From the NCBI RefSeq assembly GCF_003628305.1, contig NZ_RBZM01000014.1, forward strand, positions 36,241 to 100,240: 64,000 nucleotides of DNA. Reading direction: 5' to 3'. Shown here one piece after another: positions 35,239 to 44,215 of this stretch. How positions within the stretch are numbered: the first letter of the stretch is position 1; the number at the start of each line of letters is the position of its first letter. The notes beneath the pieces are model-generated. The model did not search any database and was not told the DNA's origin. It saw only the letters and a program-made list of their open reading frames with translations. This stretch comes from Cohnella endophytica (GTDB lineage: Bacteria; Bacillota; Bacilli; Paenibacillales; Paenibacillaceae). Position numbers and translations under genes: made by a program.

Positions 35239-36759
35239 CTATTGCGTAGCAAGCTGCATAATTTTTTCCTGGTCCGCCTCGTCGATCGACAGCTCGCCCT
35301 TCACCTTGCCCTCGGCCATGATGTACACGCGGTCGCTCATGCCGAGCACTTCGCCGAGTTCGGACGAAATCATGATGATGCTTAATCCCTCGTCGATCAA
35401 CTTGTTCATGATCGAGTAAATCTCGAATTTTGCCCCCACATCGATGCCCCGGGTCGGCTCATCCAGAATCAGCAATTTGGGGCCGACGAACAGCCATTTG
35501 CCGAGCGACACTTTCTGCTGGTTGCCGCCGCTGAGGTTGCCGACGATCTGCTCCACGGAAGGCGCCTTAATATTCATGGAGTCTTTGTAAACGTTGGCGG
35601 ATTTGACTTCTTCGTTGTTGTTGATCCAGCCGTTGGAGGAAACCTTTCGCAGATTGGCGGTCGTAATGTTGTGCTTGATGTCTTGGATCAGGAACAACCC
35701 GTCGCCCTTGCGGTCTTCGGTAACGTAGGCGATCCCGGCTTTGATCGCATCGCTCGTATGCTTAAACGATACCGGATTTCCATCCATCCACAAGTCGCCT
35801 TGCAGTTTATAAGACTTCGGATTGCCGAAAATGCTAAGCGCCAGCTCCGTCCGCCCCGAGCCCATCAAGCCGGCGATGCCGACGATTTCTCCTTTTCTCA
35901 CGTGCATGTTCGCGTCTGTCACGACGTTCCGGCCCGCCTGAGTATCGTAGGCGGTCCAGTTTTTAATTTCGAGAATGTTGTCGCCGAATTTTTTATTCAG
36001 TCTCTTCGGATAAATGTCTTCGATTTCGCGGCCGACCATGTTTTTGATAATGACGCTTTCGGAAATTTCGCCCTTTGATCCGTCGAGCGTACAGATCGTT
36101 CTACCGTCACGGAGAACGGTTACTTTATCGGCGATGGAAATGACTTCCTTCAGTTTGTGGGAGATCATGATGCTCGTAATGCCTTGATCTTTCAGTTCGC
36201 GCAACAGCTGCAGCAAGTTTTCGCTGTCGTTTTCGTTCAAGGCCGCCGTCGGTTCGTCCAAGATGAGCAGCTTGACGTCTTTGCTTAGCGCCTTGGCGAT
36301 TTCCACGAGTTGCCGCTTGCCGACGCCCAAATCTTTAATCAGCGTTTCGGCGCCCACTTTCAGCTTCACTTTTTCCAGCATTTTTCTGGCCTGAACGATC
36401 GTCAGGTTCCAGTCGACGAGCGCGCCTCGTCTCACTTCATGACCCGCAAAGATGTTCTCGTAAACAGATAAATCAGGGAACAGCGCCAGCTCCTGGTAAA
36501 TGATCGAGATTCCGGCCTCTACGCTGTCGCTGATTTTGCCGAACGCTTGAACGCTGCCTTCGAACACGATATCGCCCGTATACGTTCCGTATGGATACAC
36601 GCCGCTGAGCACTTTCATCAGCGTCGATTTTCCTGCCCCGTTCTCGCCGACGAGGCAATGAATTTCTCCCCGCGCGACTTTAAAGCTGACGTCCGTAAGG
36701 GCTTTGACGCCTGTAAATTCTTTGGAGATATGATTCATCTCGAGTATGTTGTCGCTCAT
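35239..36759 (-). CDS. Sugar ABC transporter ATPase, duplicated (XylG/GguA-like)
   Basis: A 506-residue fused dual ATPase as in ribose/xylose/galactose importers. The first half has GENGAGKSTLMKVLSG, VGKRQLVEIAKALS and LILDEPTAAL. The second has GLMGSGRTELALSIFG (degenerate Walker A), LSGGNQQKVSLGKWL and LILDEPTRGIDVGAK. The ATG at 36759 is chosen for AAGGAG at eight bases; a GTG three codons earlier overlaps that site. The preceding gap contains a strong hairpin. Confidence 0.94.
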   Translation of the reverse strand: MSDNILEMNHISKEFTGVKALTDVSFKVARGEIHCLVGENGAGKSTLMKVLSGVYPYGTYTGDIVFEGSVQAFGKISDSVEAGISIIYQELALFPDLSVYENIFAGHEVRRGALVDWNLTIVQARKMLEKVKLKVGAETLIKDLGVGKRQLVEIAKALSKDVKLLILDEPTAALNENDSENLLQLLRELKDQGITSIMISHKLKEVISIADKVTVLRDGRTICTLDGSKGEISESVIIKNMVGREIEDIYPKRLNKKFGDNILEIKNWTAYDTQAGRNVVTDANMHVRKGEIVGIAGLMGSGRTELALSIFGNPKSYKLQGDLWMDGNPVSFKHTSDAIKAGIAYVTEDRKGDGLFLIQDIKHNITTANLRKVSSNGWINNNEEVKSANVYKDSMNIKAPSVEQIVGNLSGGNQQKVSLGKWLFVGPKLLILDEPTRGIDVGAKFEIYSIMNKLIDEGLSIIMISSELGEVLGMSDRVYIMAEGKVKGELSIDEADQEKIMQLATQ

Positions 36760-36794
36760 CGTTCGCACTCCTTAGCCAAGCAACTTAAACAATG

Positions 36795-36830
36795 GAGGAA
36801 TAGCGATAGAAGAATCTATCGCTATTCCTC
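36795..36830 (-). terminator. Perfect 16-bp hairpin between binding-protein and ATPase genes
   Basis: GAGGAATAGCGATAGA pairs exactly with TCTATCGCTATTCCTC around a four-base loop. Only a weak T-run follows (CCATTGTTT). Likely a partial terminator or a 3' stabiliser that keeps binding-protein mRNA above ATPase/permease mRNA. Confidence 0.7.
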
Positions 36831-36854
36831 TCGAATGCTATGCGTTTTTGAGAA

Positions 36855-37946
36855 TTACAGACCCTTGAAGTCTTTCGCTGCGTAGTAGCCGGAATCGATG
36901 ATCTCTTTTTTCACGTTCTTTTTGTCGACGACGATGACTTTAGTCTGTTTGGCTTTGACCTTAATCTTGCCATTGTCGTATTCGCCTGTCGTTTGCGGCT
37001 TTTTGCCGTCCAGGATATTGACGGCCATGCCCATGGCGTCTTTGACGAGCGTACGAACGTCTTTGAACACCGTCATCGATTGCTTGCCGTCGATAATGGA
37101 TTGGATGGATGCTTTCTCGGCGTCTTGACCCGTCACGACATAGCTGGTGATCTCCTTGTCGGAAGCGAATACGTCCGCGATGGCGCGGGCGGTACCGTCG
37201 TTCGGCGCAAGAATCAGAACGTTGCCTTTCGCGTCGGCAGCGGCCGCGGTCAAGTGCGTTTGCGCTTTGTTTTTCGCTTCGTTCGGATCCCAGTTTGTCG
37301 TGATCTGGCCGATGATTTTACTCATTTCTTTACGGGTTAGTTTGGCTTTGTCTTTCAAGGCGACGGCTTCGCTGGAGTTGGCGATTTTGAATGTGCCGTC
37401 TTTGATTTTCGGCTGCAGAACGTTCCATGCGCCTTCGAAGAACAGGAATGCGTTGTTGTCGGAAGCGGCGCCGGCGTAAAGGTACAACGGCTGGCCTTTG
37501 CCTTTCGCATGGTCGACCAGATACTTCGCTTGAGCCGCGCCTACCGCAATGCTGTCGAACGTAACGTAGTAGTCGACCGCGTCGGTTTTCGTGATCAGGC
37601 GGTCATAGGAGATGACCTTGATGCCTGCTTTTTTGGCGGCTTTCGCGGCAGCGGCTGCCGCATCGCCGTCTTGCGGGCAGATGATCAGCACTTTAATGCC
37701 TTTGTTAATCAGCGTTTCCACGTTTTCTTTCTCTTTGGCGGAAGAGCCTTGGCTGAACAAAATTTCCGTCGTGTATTTCGTGCCTTTAAGCGCATCTTTG
37801 AACCGTGCCTCGTCCTGCACCCACCTCGGCTCGTCTTTGGTCGGAAGGACGATTCCGATGCTTACTTTGCTCTTTGCGAAGGCTGTGGGGACCGCGGCAA
37901 AAAGTGCGATAATAACCAACATTGCAATAAATTTAAAACTTTTCAT
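36855..37946 (-). CDS. Sugar ABC substrate-binding protein (ChvE-like), without lipobox
   Basis: A 363-residue periplasmic-binding-protein type I (Peripla_BP_4). A signal peptide MKSFKFIAMLVIIALFAAVP ends in TAFA-KSK, a signal peptidase I type site with no Cys. Lipid anchoring, usual for Gram-positive binding proteins, is therefore not predicted. The mature part has IGIVLPTKDEPRWVQDEARF, YDRLITKTDAVDYYVTFD and LAPNDGTARAIADVF. The AAAGGAG site fixes the start. The ATPase and permease genes follow on the same strand. Confidence 0.9.
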   Translation of the reverse strand: MKSFKFIAMLVIIALFAAVPTAFAKSKVSIGIVLPTKDEPRWVQDEARFKDALKGTKYTTEILFSQGSSAKEKENVETLINKGIKVLIICPQDGDAAAAAAKAAKKAGIKVISYDRLITKTDAVDYYVTFDSIAVGAAQAKYLVDHAKGKGQPLYLYAGAASDNNAFLFFEGAWNVLQPKIKDGTFKIANSSEAVALKDKAKLTRKEMSKIIGQITTNWDPNEAKNKAQTHLTAAAADAKGNVLILAPNDGTARAIADVFASDKEITSYVVTGQDAEKASIQSIIDGKQSMTVFKDVRTLVKDAMGMAVNILDGKKPQTTGEYDNGKIKVKAKQTKVIVVDKKNVKKEIIDSGYYAAKDFKGL

Positions 37947-37990
37947 TTTTAAGGCTCCTTTCGGAAATGGAGGAAATAGGTAACAAGTCA

Positions 37991-38027
37991 AATATATCAC
38001 CGTGAGGCTTGCTTGAAAGCGCTATAC
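37991..38027 (-). promoter_or_regulatory. Promoter of the sugar ABC operon with cre-like site
   Basis: Minus strand TTTCAA (38013-38018), a 16-base spacer and TATATT (37991-37996), 45 bases before the ChvE-like start. Overlapping the -35 is TGAAAGCGCTATAC (38014-38027), which matches most of the Bacillus cre consensus for CcpA. Carbon catabolite repression is inferred. Confidence 0.5.
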
Positions 38028-38089
38028 AATAGCATTCTTTTACGACCATCTATACTTTTTTAAACTGGCGGCTCGTACGTTAATAAAAT

Positions 38090-38119
38090 AAGCCCGTCCG
38101 GGTAGCCCCGGCCGGGCTT
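38090..38119 (-). terminator. Terminator of the xylF-like gene
   Basis: Minus-strand AAGCCCGGCCGGGG pairs with CCCGGACGGGCTT with one mismatch, followed by ATTTTATT. Confidence 0.8.
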
Positions 38120-38131
38120 CGTTCACGCTCG

Positions 38132-39247
38132 CTATTTCTTCTTCACATTTTTATACACATCAGCTCGCGAGTGGAATCCGTCGGCGATGATCGTTTCGTC
38201 GATGTTGGATTTGTTCACGGCGATCGGCTCAAGCAGTACGGACGGCACCTCGATTTTCCCGTTGTTCAGTTTCCGGTCCGCGTCCACGCTCTCGCCTTGC
38301 GCTAGCTTGACCGCAAGCTCGGCCGCCTTCTCGGCAAGGGCCTTGATCGGTTTGTACACGGTCATCGTCTGCGTGCCTTCGACGATGCGCTGGGCGCCCG
38401 CGAGGTCCGCGTCCTGTCCGGCCACCGGAATGCGTCCTGCGAGTCCGCGCTCCCCGAGCGCCTGAATGACGCCGCCCGCCGTCGCATCGTTCGCCGAAAT
38501 GACCGCGTCGATCCGATCGCCGTTGGCGTGCAGCGCGTCCCTCATATTCCCCAGCGCGTTCGCCGGTGTCCAATCCTTCGTCCACTGATCGTATACGACT
38601 GTAATATCGCCCCTGTCGATCAAGGGCTGAAGGACGTTAAATACGCCTTTCTTGAACAAATGCGCGTTGTTGTCCGTTTCCGCGCCGCCGTTATAGACGT
38701 ATTTGCCCTTCGGCACTAACGCCGTGATCGCCTTCGCTTGCAGCTCGCCGACCTTCTCGTTGTCGAAGGAGACGTACAAATCGACGTCAGCGTTCTTGAT
38801 CAGCCGGTCGTAGGCGATGACCTTGATGCCGGACGAATGCGCCTTATTGATAATCGCCGCGGTCGCTTCGGCATTATGCGGAACGACGACGAGAATGTCG
38901 ACGCCTTCGCTGATCATCGTCTCTGCCTGCGAGATTTGCTTCGCGTCGTCGCCGTTCGCCGCTTTGACGATCACTTCGGCGCCGAGCGCTTCCGCGGCAG
39001 CCCTGAATAGATCCCTATCCTTCTGCCAGCGTTCCTCAAGCAGAGTGTCCATGGAAAATCCGACCTTGATTTTCCGAACCGCGGTCGTTCCGCCCTCGCC
39101 CGGATCGCCGCTCTGCGTCGCCGGCGCGGCGTTCGAGGATGAAGGCTGCTCGAAGCCGGATTCTCCGCTTCCTTCGCACGCGGAGACGACGCATGCGAGA
39201 ACAAGCAAAAGCGCTATCATGTTAACAAATCCGAAGCCCTGTTTCAT
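38132..39247 (-). CDS. xylF: D-xylose-type substrate-binding lipoprotein
   Basis: A 371-residue lipoprotein with signal peptide and lipobox (LACVVSAC, Cys about 24), then a Ser/Pro/Gly linker and a Peripla_BP_4 domain: KVGFSMDTLLEERWQKDRD, YDRLIKNADVDLYVSFDNEKVG and the C-terminal VYKNVKKK. These are features of XylF. GAAGGAGGAAA gives the start. It follows the YesN-type regulator by 45 bases and has its own terminator. It may therefore feed the XylGH-like core encoded next to the second binding protein, or widen its sugar range. Confidence 0.88.
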   Translation of the reverse strand: MKQGFGFVNMIALLLVLACVVSACEGSGESGFEQPSSSNAAPATQSGDPGEGGTTAVRKIKVGFSMDTLLEERWQKDRDLFRAAAEALGAEVIVKAANGDDAKQISQAETMISEGVDILVVVPHNAEATAAIINKAHSSGIKVIAYDRLIKNADVDLYVSFDNEKVGELQAKAITALVPKGKYVYNGGAETDNNAHLFKKGVFNVLQPLIDRGDITVVYDQWTKDWTPANALGNMRDALHANGDRIDAVISANDATAGGVIQALGERGLAGRIPVAGQDADLAGAQRIVEGTQTMTVYKPIKALAEKAAELAVKLAQGESVDADRKLNNGKIEVPSVLLEPIAVNKSNIDETIIADGFHSRADVYKNVKKK

Positions 39248-39292
39248 ACGCGTCTTTCCTCCTTCGCCGGTTATCGCCATGCGACAGGCCCG

Positions 39293-40834
39293 TTAACCTC
39301 TTTTGCCGAGAAGCGTCTTCCGGTACTCCGTCGGCGAGGCGTCGCACGTTTTTTTGAATACTTTGCTGAAATAATTCGGATCGTTGTAACCGACCTCGAA
39401 CGTAATCTCCTTCAGGCTCCGCTCGGGATCGGCCATCAGCTTCTTCGCCTTCTCGATGCGGCATTCGGTCAGAAAATCGATATAGTTGACGCCAAGCTGA
39501 TCCTTGAACATTTTGCTAATGTAGAACGGGCTTAAGCTAACTCGCTTGCCGATCGCCTCGAGCGAAATATCCTCGTGGGAATGCTCGAGGATATATTTCT
39601 TGATCCGCTGAATCGTATCCGGCTCGATCCGTTCGAGATGCTCCGCGAACGATTGCTGAATCCGGTCAAGCAGCAAGCCGGTTTCCGAACGCAGCTGGCG
39701 ATAATCCTGCGACTGGAACGAGAACAGCGGCGTTTCCGCTTCGACGCCCATCTCGAGCAGCGCGCGTGCCGCGATCCATAGCAGCTCCAGCACGCGCTGC
39801 TGCGCCTGCAGCAAGTCCGCTCCCTCGTTCTCGAAGCGCCGAACATATTCCATGACGTCTGTCCGAAGCTGCTCCCAATGTCCGAGCCTGATCCTGTCGA
39901 ATAGCCGCCTCTCCACCAGCTTCGCGGAATTCCCGTCCGAAGCGGCGCCAAGCACCGGCGTATCGGCATAGAAGCGATATTTGACGGGAAGCGTCGGATC
40001 CATGGAAGCGATCAGCGCCTCCTGATAGGATTGTCGAATTTGTTCCAGCGAGTCGCAGACGTTCCCGATGCCGACGAAAGAGCCTTGCGAGGCTTCCGGC
40101 TTCGCGGCGGCGAGCAGCTCCCTGGCAAAAGAAACCGCTTGGGAACGGAACGATTTAGTCGGATCTCGGAACGCGATGATCGGAATTTGCCTGCCGTACA
40201 TCGCGCCGACCCAACCGCTGCCCGTCTCCCTGACCTTCGTCTTCACAGCCGAATACAAGCTTTCCGATCCGGCCGGCAACAGCATGATCATCGCGAACTT
40301 CTCGTTCGTCGGTGTCATGTCGAGCAAACCGACAAGCTCGTCCAAATGCACCTCGTGCACATGATCGAAAAGAAGCTGCGTGACGACGTCCGTCTCGACG
40401 ACCGGCAGCATCTTCTTGAACGCATCCTTCTCGCGGCTTCTCGCCTCCCGCATCGCTCGTTCATCTTCGATCAGCTTGATCGTTTTGCCGACCGTCGCCA
40501 CGATTTCGCTCGCTTTGCTCGGCTTGAGCAAGTAGTCCTTTACCCCGAGCTTGATCGCCTTGCGGGCATAATCGAACGTATCGTAAGCGGTGACCATGAT
40601 GAACTTCATGTCGGGATATTCCGCGCCGATCCGCTCGACCGCTTCGATGCCGTTCATGCCCGGCATTTTGATATCCATCAGAATGAGATCGGGCTGAAAC
40701 GTCTCCGCCATCTGAACTGCGATCTTTCCGTTCTTTGCCTGTTCGATGACGAGGTCGGGGAACCCCTTTTGCAATATCGCCTGCAGCCCTTCACGCTCGA
40801 TCTGCTCGTCATCCACGATCAGAAGCTTTATCAA
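39293..40834 (-). CDS. YesN-type response regulator with AraC DNA-binding domain
   Basis: A 513-residue regulator. The receiver (1-120) has LLIVDDEQIEREG, Asp in LILMDIKMPGMNGIE and Lys in YLLKPSKASE. A long middle domain of unknown fold precedes two AraC-type HTHs at the C-terminus (ISLEAIGKRVSLSPFYISKMFKDQLG and EVGYNDPNYFSKVFKKTCDASP). It overlaps the kinase gene by 26 bases. With the kinase and the membrane-anchored binding protein it forms a three-component system that likely activates the sugar ABC genes downstream. Confidence 0.93.
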   Translation of the reverse strand: MIKLLIVDDEQIEREGLQAILQKGFPDLVIEQAKNGKIAVQMAETFQPDLILMDIKMPGMNGIEAVERIGAEYPDMKFIMVTAYDTFDYARKAIKLGVKDYLLKPSKASEIVATVGKTIKLIEDERAMREARSREKDAFKKMLPVVETDVVTQLLFDHVHEVHLDELVGLLDMTPTNEKFAMIMLLPAGSESLYSAVKTKVRETGSGWVGAMYGRQIPIIAFRDPTKSFRSQAVSFARELLAAAKPEASQGSFVGIGNVCDSLEQIRQSYQEALIASMDPTLPVKYRFYADTPVLGAASDGNSAKLVERRLFDRIRLGHWEQLRTDVMEYVRRFENEGADLLQAQQRVLELLWIAARALLEMGVEAETPLFSFQSQDYRQLRSETGLLLDRIQQSFAEHLERIEPDTIQRIKKYILEHSHEDISLEAIGKRVSLSPFYISKMFKDQLGVNYIDFLTECRIEKAKKLMADPERSLKEITFEVGYNDPNYFSKVFKKTCDASPTEYRKTLLGKRG

Positions 40835-42275
40835 CTTTCTCGACCGCCCTTGTTTTTGGTATGTTCAAAATGACCTTCGTACCGCCTCCGGGGAAGCTTT
40901 CTATATCGATAATTTGTTCTTCCGCATAAAACAACCGAAGCCGTTTGACGACATTGCTGAAACCGATTCCCGTCGAATGGCCTTCCGTCTCGACAGGATA
41001 CTCCTTCAGGATCTGCATGATTTTCAGTTCAGGCATACCGGGACCATCATCCTCGATCTCGATCGTCACCCGATCCCCGCCGTCCGTGACGCGGAACCAA
41101 ATTGTGCCGCCGTCTTCACTTGGCTCGATCGCATGAATGACGGCGTTCTCTATGATCGGCTGAAGCGTAAGACCGGGAATTTGCACGTAAAGGCACGATT
41201 CGTCGATCGAAACAAGAAATCGCAGCCGGTCCGTATATCGCGTTTTCTGGATTTCCATGTACATCTTCAACACTTTTGTTTCGTCGTAAAGCGTGACTGA
41301 CCGGTCCAGCCGCTTCAGATTGTACCGCAGCAGTCCTGCGACGCTCGCGAGCAGGTCGCTCGTTTCCTCGGAACCTTCCAAATAGGCTTTCTTGGAAAGC
41401 GTATCGAGCGTATTGAACAGAAAGTGCGGATTGATCTGGCTCTGCAAGCTGCGAAGCTGGCTTTCCTGCAGCAGCAGCTTGCTCTGCTGCAGTTCGTTCT
41501 CGAGCTGGGCTTTCTGCTGGATTTCCGAGATCAGATTGTTGATGTTAATGCGCATGCGGTCGAACATTTTCGCGAGAAAGGAAATTTCGTCGTTCGATTG
41601 CACCTCGATCTGCAGATCGAACCGGCCCCGGGACAGCTCTTTGGCCGCCTGCGTCAGCTTCTGCACCGGATTCGTGATGCTGAGCGAGAACCAATAGGTG
41701 AACAGCATGAGGAGGAACGTAATGAGCAAGAGCAGCCAGATGCCCATCTTTTTCATTTCCGTGGACTGCTCGATAATGCCGCGATAAAATCGGTCGTACG
41801 TCTTCAACTCGGTGTCTAGCAGCGTCAATGTCATATCGGAAATATACTTGGAAATGCGCGTCGCCTCGGAGAACGCTTTCTCGGAATCCTCCGTTTCTTT
41901 CTCTGACCGGAACATCAGCGACCGATCCGTCGTTTCGACGAGGCTGTCGATCAGGTTCATGTAATTGGTCAGGGCAAAATCGTTGTCCGCGTTCCTCAGA
42001 TCGATCACTTCGAGCCGCGCCTTGCGGATTTGCTCCTTGCTCCAGTCCAACTGCGCCAAATTCAATTTGTTGGGAGTTTGCAAATAGTTGTTCAACGCCG
42101 TAACCGTCATCTGGCTCGCGGTCGTCACTTCGTTCATCCGCAAATACCGCTGCAAAATATCGTTGTATTGATCCTGGGTTTTCTGGTTGTAATAGGTGAG
42201 CGTAATCCAAATAGCTACCATGATGAACAAGACGACCGCGGCGAGCGCCCATATTTTCTTCTGAATGCTATTCAT
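40809..42275 (-). CDS. Sensor histidine kinase, LytS/YesM type
   Basis: A 488-residue kinase. Transmembrane helices at about 8-27 and 181-201 enclose a helical extracytoplasmic sensor; HAMP is at about 202-255. The His_kinase domain has the phosphoacceptor His in SLQSQINPHFLFNTLD, and the HATPase has LQPIIENAVIHAI and DDGPGMP. The ATG overlaps the upstream stop by four bases. The extracytoplasmic part probably docks the anchored sugar-binding protein encoded just before it, as described for the clostridial XylFII-LytS pair. Confidence 0.92.
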   Translation of the reverse strand: MNSIQKKIWALAAVVLFIMVAIWITLTYYNQKTQDQYNDILQRYLRMNEVTTASQMTVTALNNYLQTPNKLNLAQLDWSKEQIRKARLEVIDLRNADNDFALTNYMNLIDSLVETTDRSLMFRSEKETEDSEKAFSEATRISKYISDMTLTLLDTELKTYDRFYRGIIEQSTEMKKMGIWLLLLITFLLMLFTYWFSLSITNPVQKLTQAAKELSRGRFDLQIEVQSNDEISFLAKMFDRMRININNLISEIQQKAQLENELQQSKLLLQESQLRSLQSQINPHFLFNTLDTLSKKAYLEGSEETSDLLASVAGLLRYNLKRLDRSVTLYDETKVLKMYMEIQKTRYTDRLRFLVSIDESCLYVQIPGLTLQPIIENAVIHAIEPSEDGGTIWFRVTDGGDRVTIEIEDDGPGMPELKIMQILKEYPVETEGHSTGIGFSNVVKRLRLFYAEEQIIDIESFPGGGTKVILNIPKTRAVEKVDKASDRG

Positions 42276-43249
42276 CGCACGTCGCTGCCTTTCAGCATCC
42301 GAATGTCGGTCAAATAGCCGTCGGTATCGAGTGGGACCATTTTTCCGCTTAACCATTTAATCATAAGACTTACGCTGACCTTTCCCATCGTCTCGGGAGA
42401 TTGCTCGATCATGCCGTCGATCTTGCCTTTTTTCAGTAGCTTCAACGTATCCTTGCTGTCGTCGAATGAATAAATATGGTACGGCTCGACCCGCGAACGT
42501 CTGCCGATTTCCTGGATCATCGCGTCGGCGAAGTTCGCGTTGACCGCTACGAACGCATTAACGTCCGGCGTTCGGTTCATTAAGTCCTGAGTAGCCGAAA
42601 TAACCTCTTCTCTCGAATCCGGTGTTACGGCGTATTGCTTATGTACGTTCGGATAGTCTTTCAGCACGTCGTCGATGCCGCTTAACCGCTGCGTCTGGTA
42701 ATATTCCGAGCGGCTGTCTCCGAGTAAAATGACGGTGCCGGACTTACCCATGTCGGCGATCAGTTGCCGTGCAATCATCTGCCCAGCCAAGAATTGATTG
42801 GATCCGACATACGTTCTTCTAAGGCTGTCGGCCATCGGTACATCGTTCGCCACCGTGATGATGGGGATGCCGTAAAACGCGGCTTTGATTTTCGTCAAGC
42901 TTTTGAATTCGTCCGTATCCAGCCCCTGCACGATAATGCCGTCCACTCTGGAATCGATGGCGATTTCGATTTTCTTGAGAAAGTCTTCCTGGTTTTTGCC
43001 GTAGCTTCCCCATACTTCGATGCTCGCGCCGGTTTTCCGAGCTTCTTCGATCGCTCCGGCTCCGACCTTGTCCCAGAACGGCGTTCCCAGCTCTTGCGTA
43101 ATCAGCACGAGTCGGTATTGCGCTTGATCTTTGGCGGATGTGCGAGGCAATTGCCAATCGGAGCGAAACACTTTGGCGGCCGACGAGAACGTAAAATAAA
43201 ATAGGACGACGCACGCGAAACCGATGAGGAAGATGACCGTCTTTCGCAA
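42272..43249 (-). CDS. Membrane-anchored sugar-binding sensor protein (XylFII-like)
   Basis: A 325-residue protein with one uncleaved N-terminal membrane helix (VIFLIGFACVVLFYFTFSS) and a Peripla_BP_4 domain (YRLVLITQELGTPFWDKVGAGA, VDGIIVQGLDTDEF, YVGSNQFLAGQMIARQL, FVAVNANFADAMI). It is not part of a transporter: it is the first gene of an operon with the kinase and response regulator. In Clostridium beijerinckii a similar protein, XylFII, binds xylose and activates LytS. The ligand here is inferred to be xylose or another pentose. Confidence 0.87.
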   Translation of the reverse strand: MRKTVIFLIGFACVVLFYFTFSSAAKVFRSDWQLPRTSAKDQAQYRLVLITQELGTPFWDKVGAGAIEEARKTGASIEVWGSYGKNQEDFLKKIEIAIDSRVDGIIVQGLDTDEFKSLTKIKAAFYGIPIITVANDVPMADSLRRTYVGSNQFLAGQMIARQLIADMGKSGTVILLGDSRSEYYQTQRLSGIDDVLKDYPNVHKQYAVTPDSREEVISATQDLMNRTPDVNAFVAVNANFADAMIQEIGRRSRVEPYHIYSFDDSKDTLKLLKKGKIDGMIEQSPETMGKVSVSLMIKWLSGKMVPLDTDGYLTDIRMLKGSDVR

Positions 43250-43335
43250 ATGAATGTCTCCATTTCCCTATTAAGTTAATTCCATCATATCATCCGCTTG
43301 CGAATGTTCAACTAGATTCGTCTCGGTCTCTTAAA

Positions 43336-43394
43336 TGAAAAATCCCCCTTATCGAGACATGCGGTTTGTTTCCGCATGCGTCGTCTAAGGAGGG
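43336..43394 (-). terminator. Terminator of the iclR gene
   Basis: Minus-strand stem GCATGCGG with CCGCATG around AAACAAA, outer arms CCTCCTTA with ATAAGGGGG, then ATTTTTC. Confidence 0.75.
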
Positions 43395-43424
43395 CAGGTC
43401 CGAAAAAAACGGAACCGGCTTGTC

Positions 43425-44165
43425 TTAGGTGCCGGCGCCCAGCTTTTGCGAGATTTGCGCCGCCGTTTCCTTCAGGGCTTCTATAATGGAGGGTTTATTT
43501 TCCTCGTTGAGTCGATGCAAAGGCCCCGCGACCGAAAGACTGGCCGCTAGCCGGTTCTGCGTATCGAAGATAGGAGCGGCGATCGCGAACGCGTCGATAT
43601 CGACCTCTCCTAACGTCAAGCAATAACCGGCTTCGCGAATGCCTTCCAATTGGGAACGCAAAGCTTCTTGATTCGTGCCGATATCGAACGATTCCAATAG
43701 CTCTCCGATCGTTTTCTCCGATTCGTAAGCCAGCAAGGTTTTGCCGGAGGCGCCGGAATGGAGCGGCAATACCCGGCCGTTCTCTATCGACAGCCGGATG
43801 AGCCGACGACTGGTCACATGTTCGATGCAGATCGCCTTGGTGCCCGTTCGGATGAAGAGCACGGTCGTTTCGTTCGTCTTGTTCGTTAGTTCCTCCATCA
43901 ACGGCCGGGCGATTCCAAGCAATTCCCGTTCGATCTGCGAGGATAGGCTGCGAGCCAAATCGAAAATACGCAAGCCGAGTCCGATTTGCCCCCTGCCCTT
44001 TCGTTCGACGAATCCGTTCTTGATCAAGGTTTGAATAAAGCGGTATGCGGTACTTTCCGGGATCGCGACTTTCTCCGCGATTTCGCTAACCGTCATCATC
44101 GTGCGGGACTCCGCCAGCACGAACAATATATCGATAGCTCTGCCTAACGTCTGGGTTCCGTTCAC
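43425..44165 (-). CDS. IclR-family transcriptional regulator
   Basis: A 246-residue regulator. The winged helix is at about 8-65 (MTVSEIAEKVAIPESTAYRFIQTLIKNGFVERKGRG), and the IclR effector domain at about 75-245 (LHSGASGKTLLAYE, GEVDIDAFAIAAPIFD). It starts with GTG, supported by GAGGTG. It lies immediately after the quaternary-amine-type importer and the ergothioneine-type catabolic genes, all on one strand, and is the likely controller of the locus. The ligand is unknown. Confidence 0.9.
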   Translation of the reverse strand: MNGTQTLGRAIDILFVLAESRTMMTVSEIAEKVAIPESTAYRFIQTLIKNGFVERKGRGQIGLGLRIFDLARSLSSQIERELLGIARPLMEELTNKTNETTVLFIRTGTKAICIEHVTSRRLIRLSIENGRVLPLHSGASGKTLLAYESEKTIGELLESFDIGTNQEALRSQLEGIREAGYCLTLGEVDIDAFAIAAPIFDTQNRLAASLSVAGPLHRLNEENKPSIIEALKETAAQISQKLGAGT

Positions 44166-44191
44166 TTTGCACCTCAGAAATCAACTTTATG

Positions 44192-44203
44192 AGAACGCAT
44201 TCT
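44192..44203. promoter_or_regulatory. Candidate IclR autoregulatory operator
   Basis: AGAACGCATTCT, a near-palindrome with AGAA/TTCT arms, lies 27 bases before the iclR start. Just upstream on the minus strand is GTGATATAATAAATATAG, similar to the box before the hutU-like gene. Confidence 0.3.
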
Positions 44204-44215
44204 ATATTTATTATA

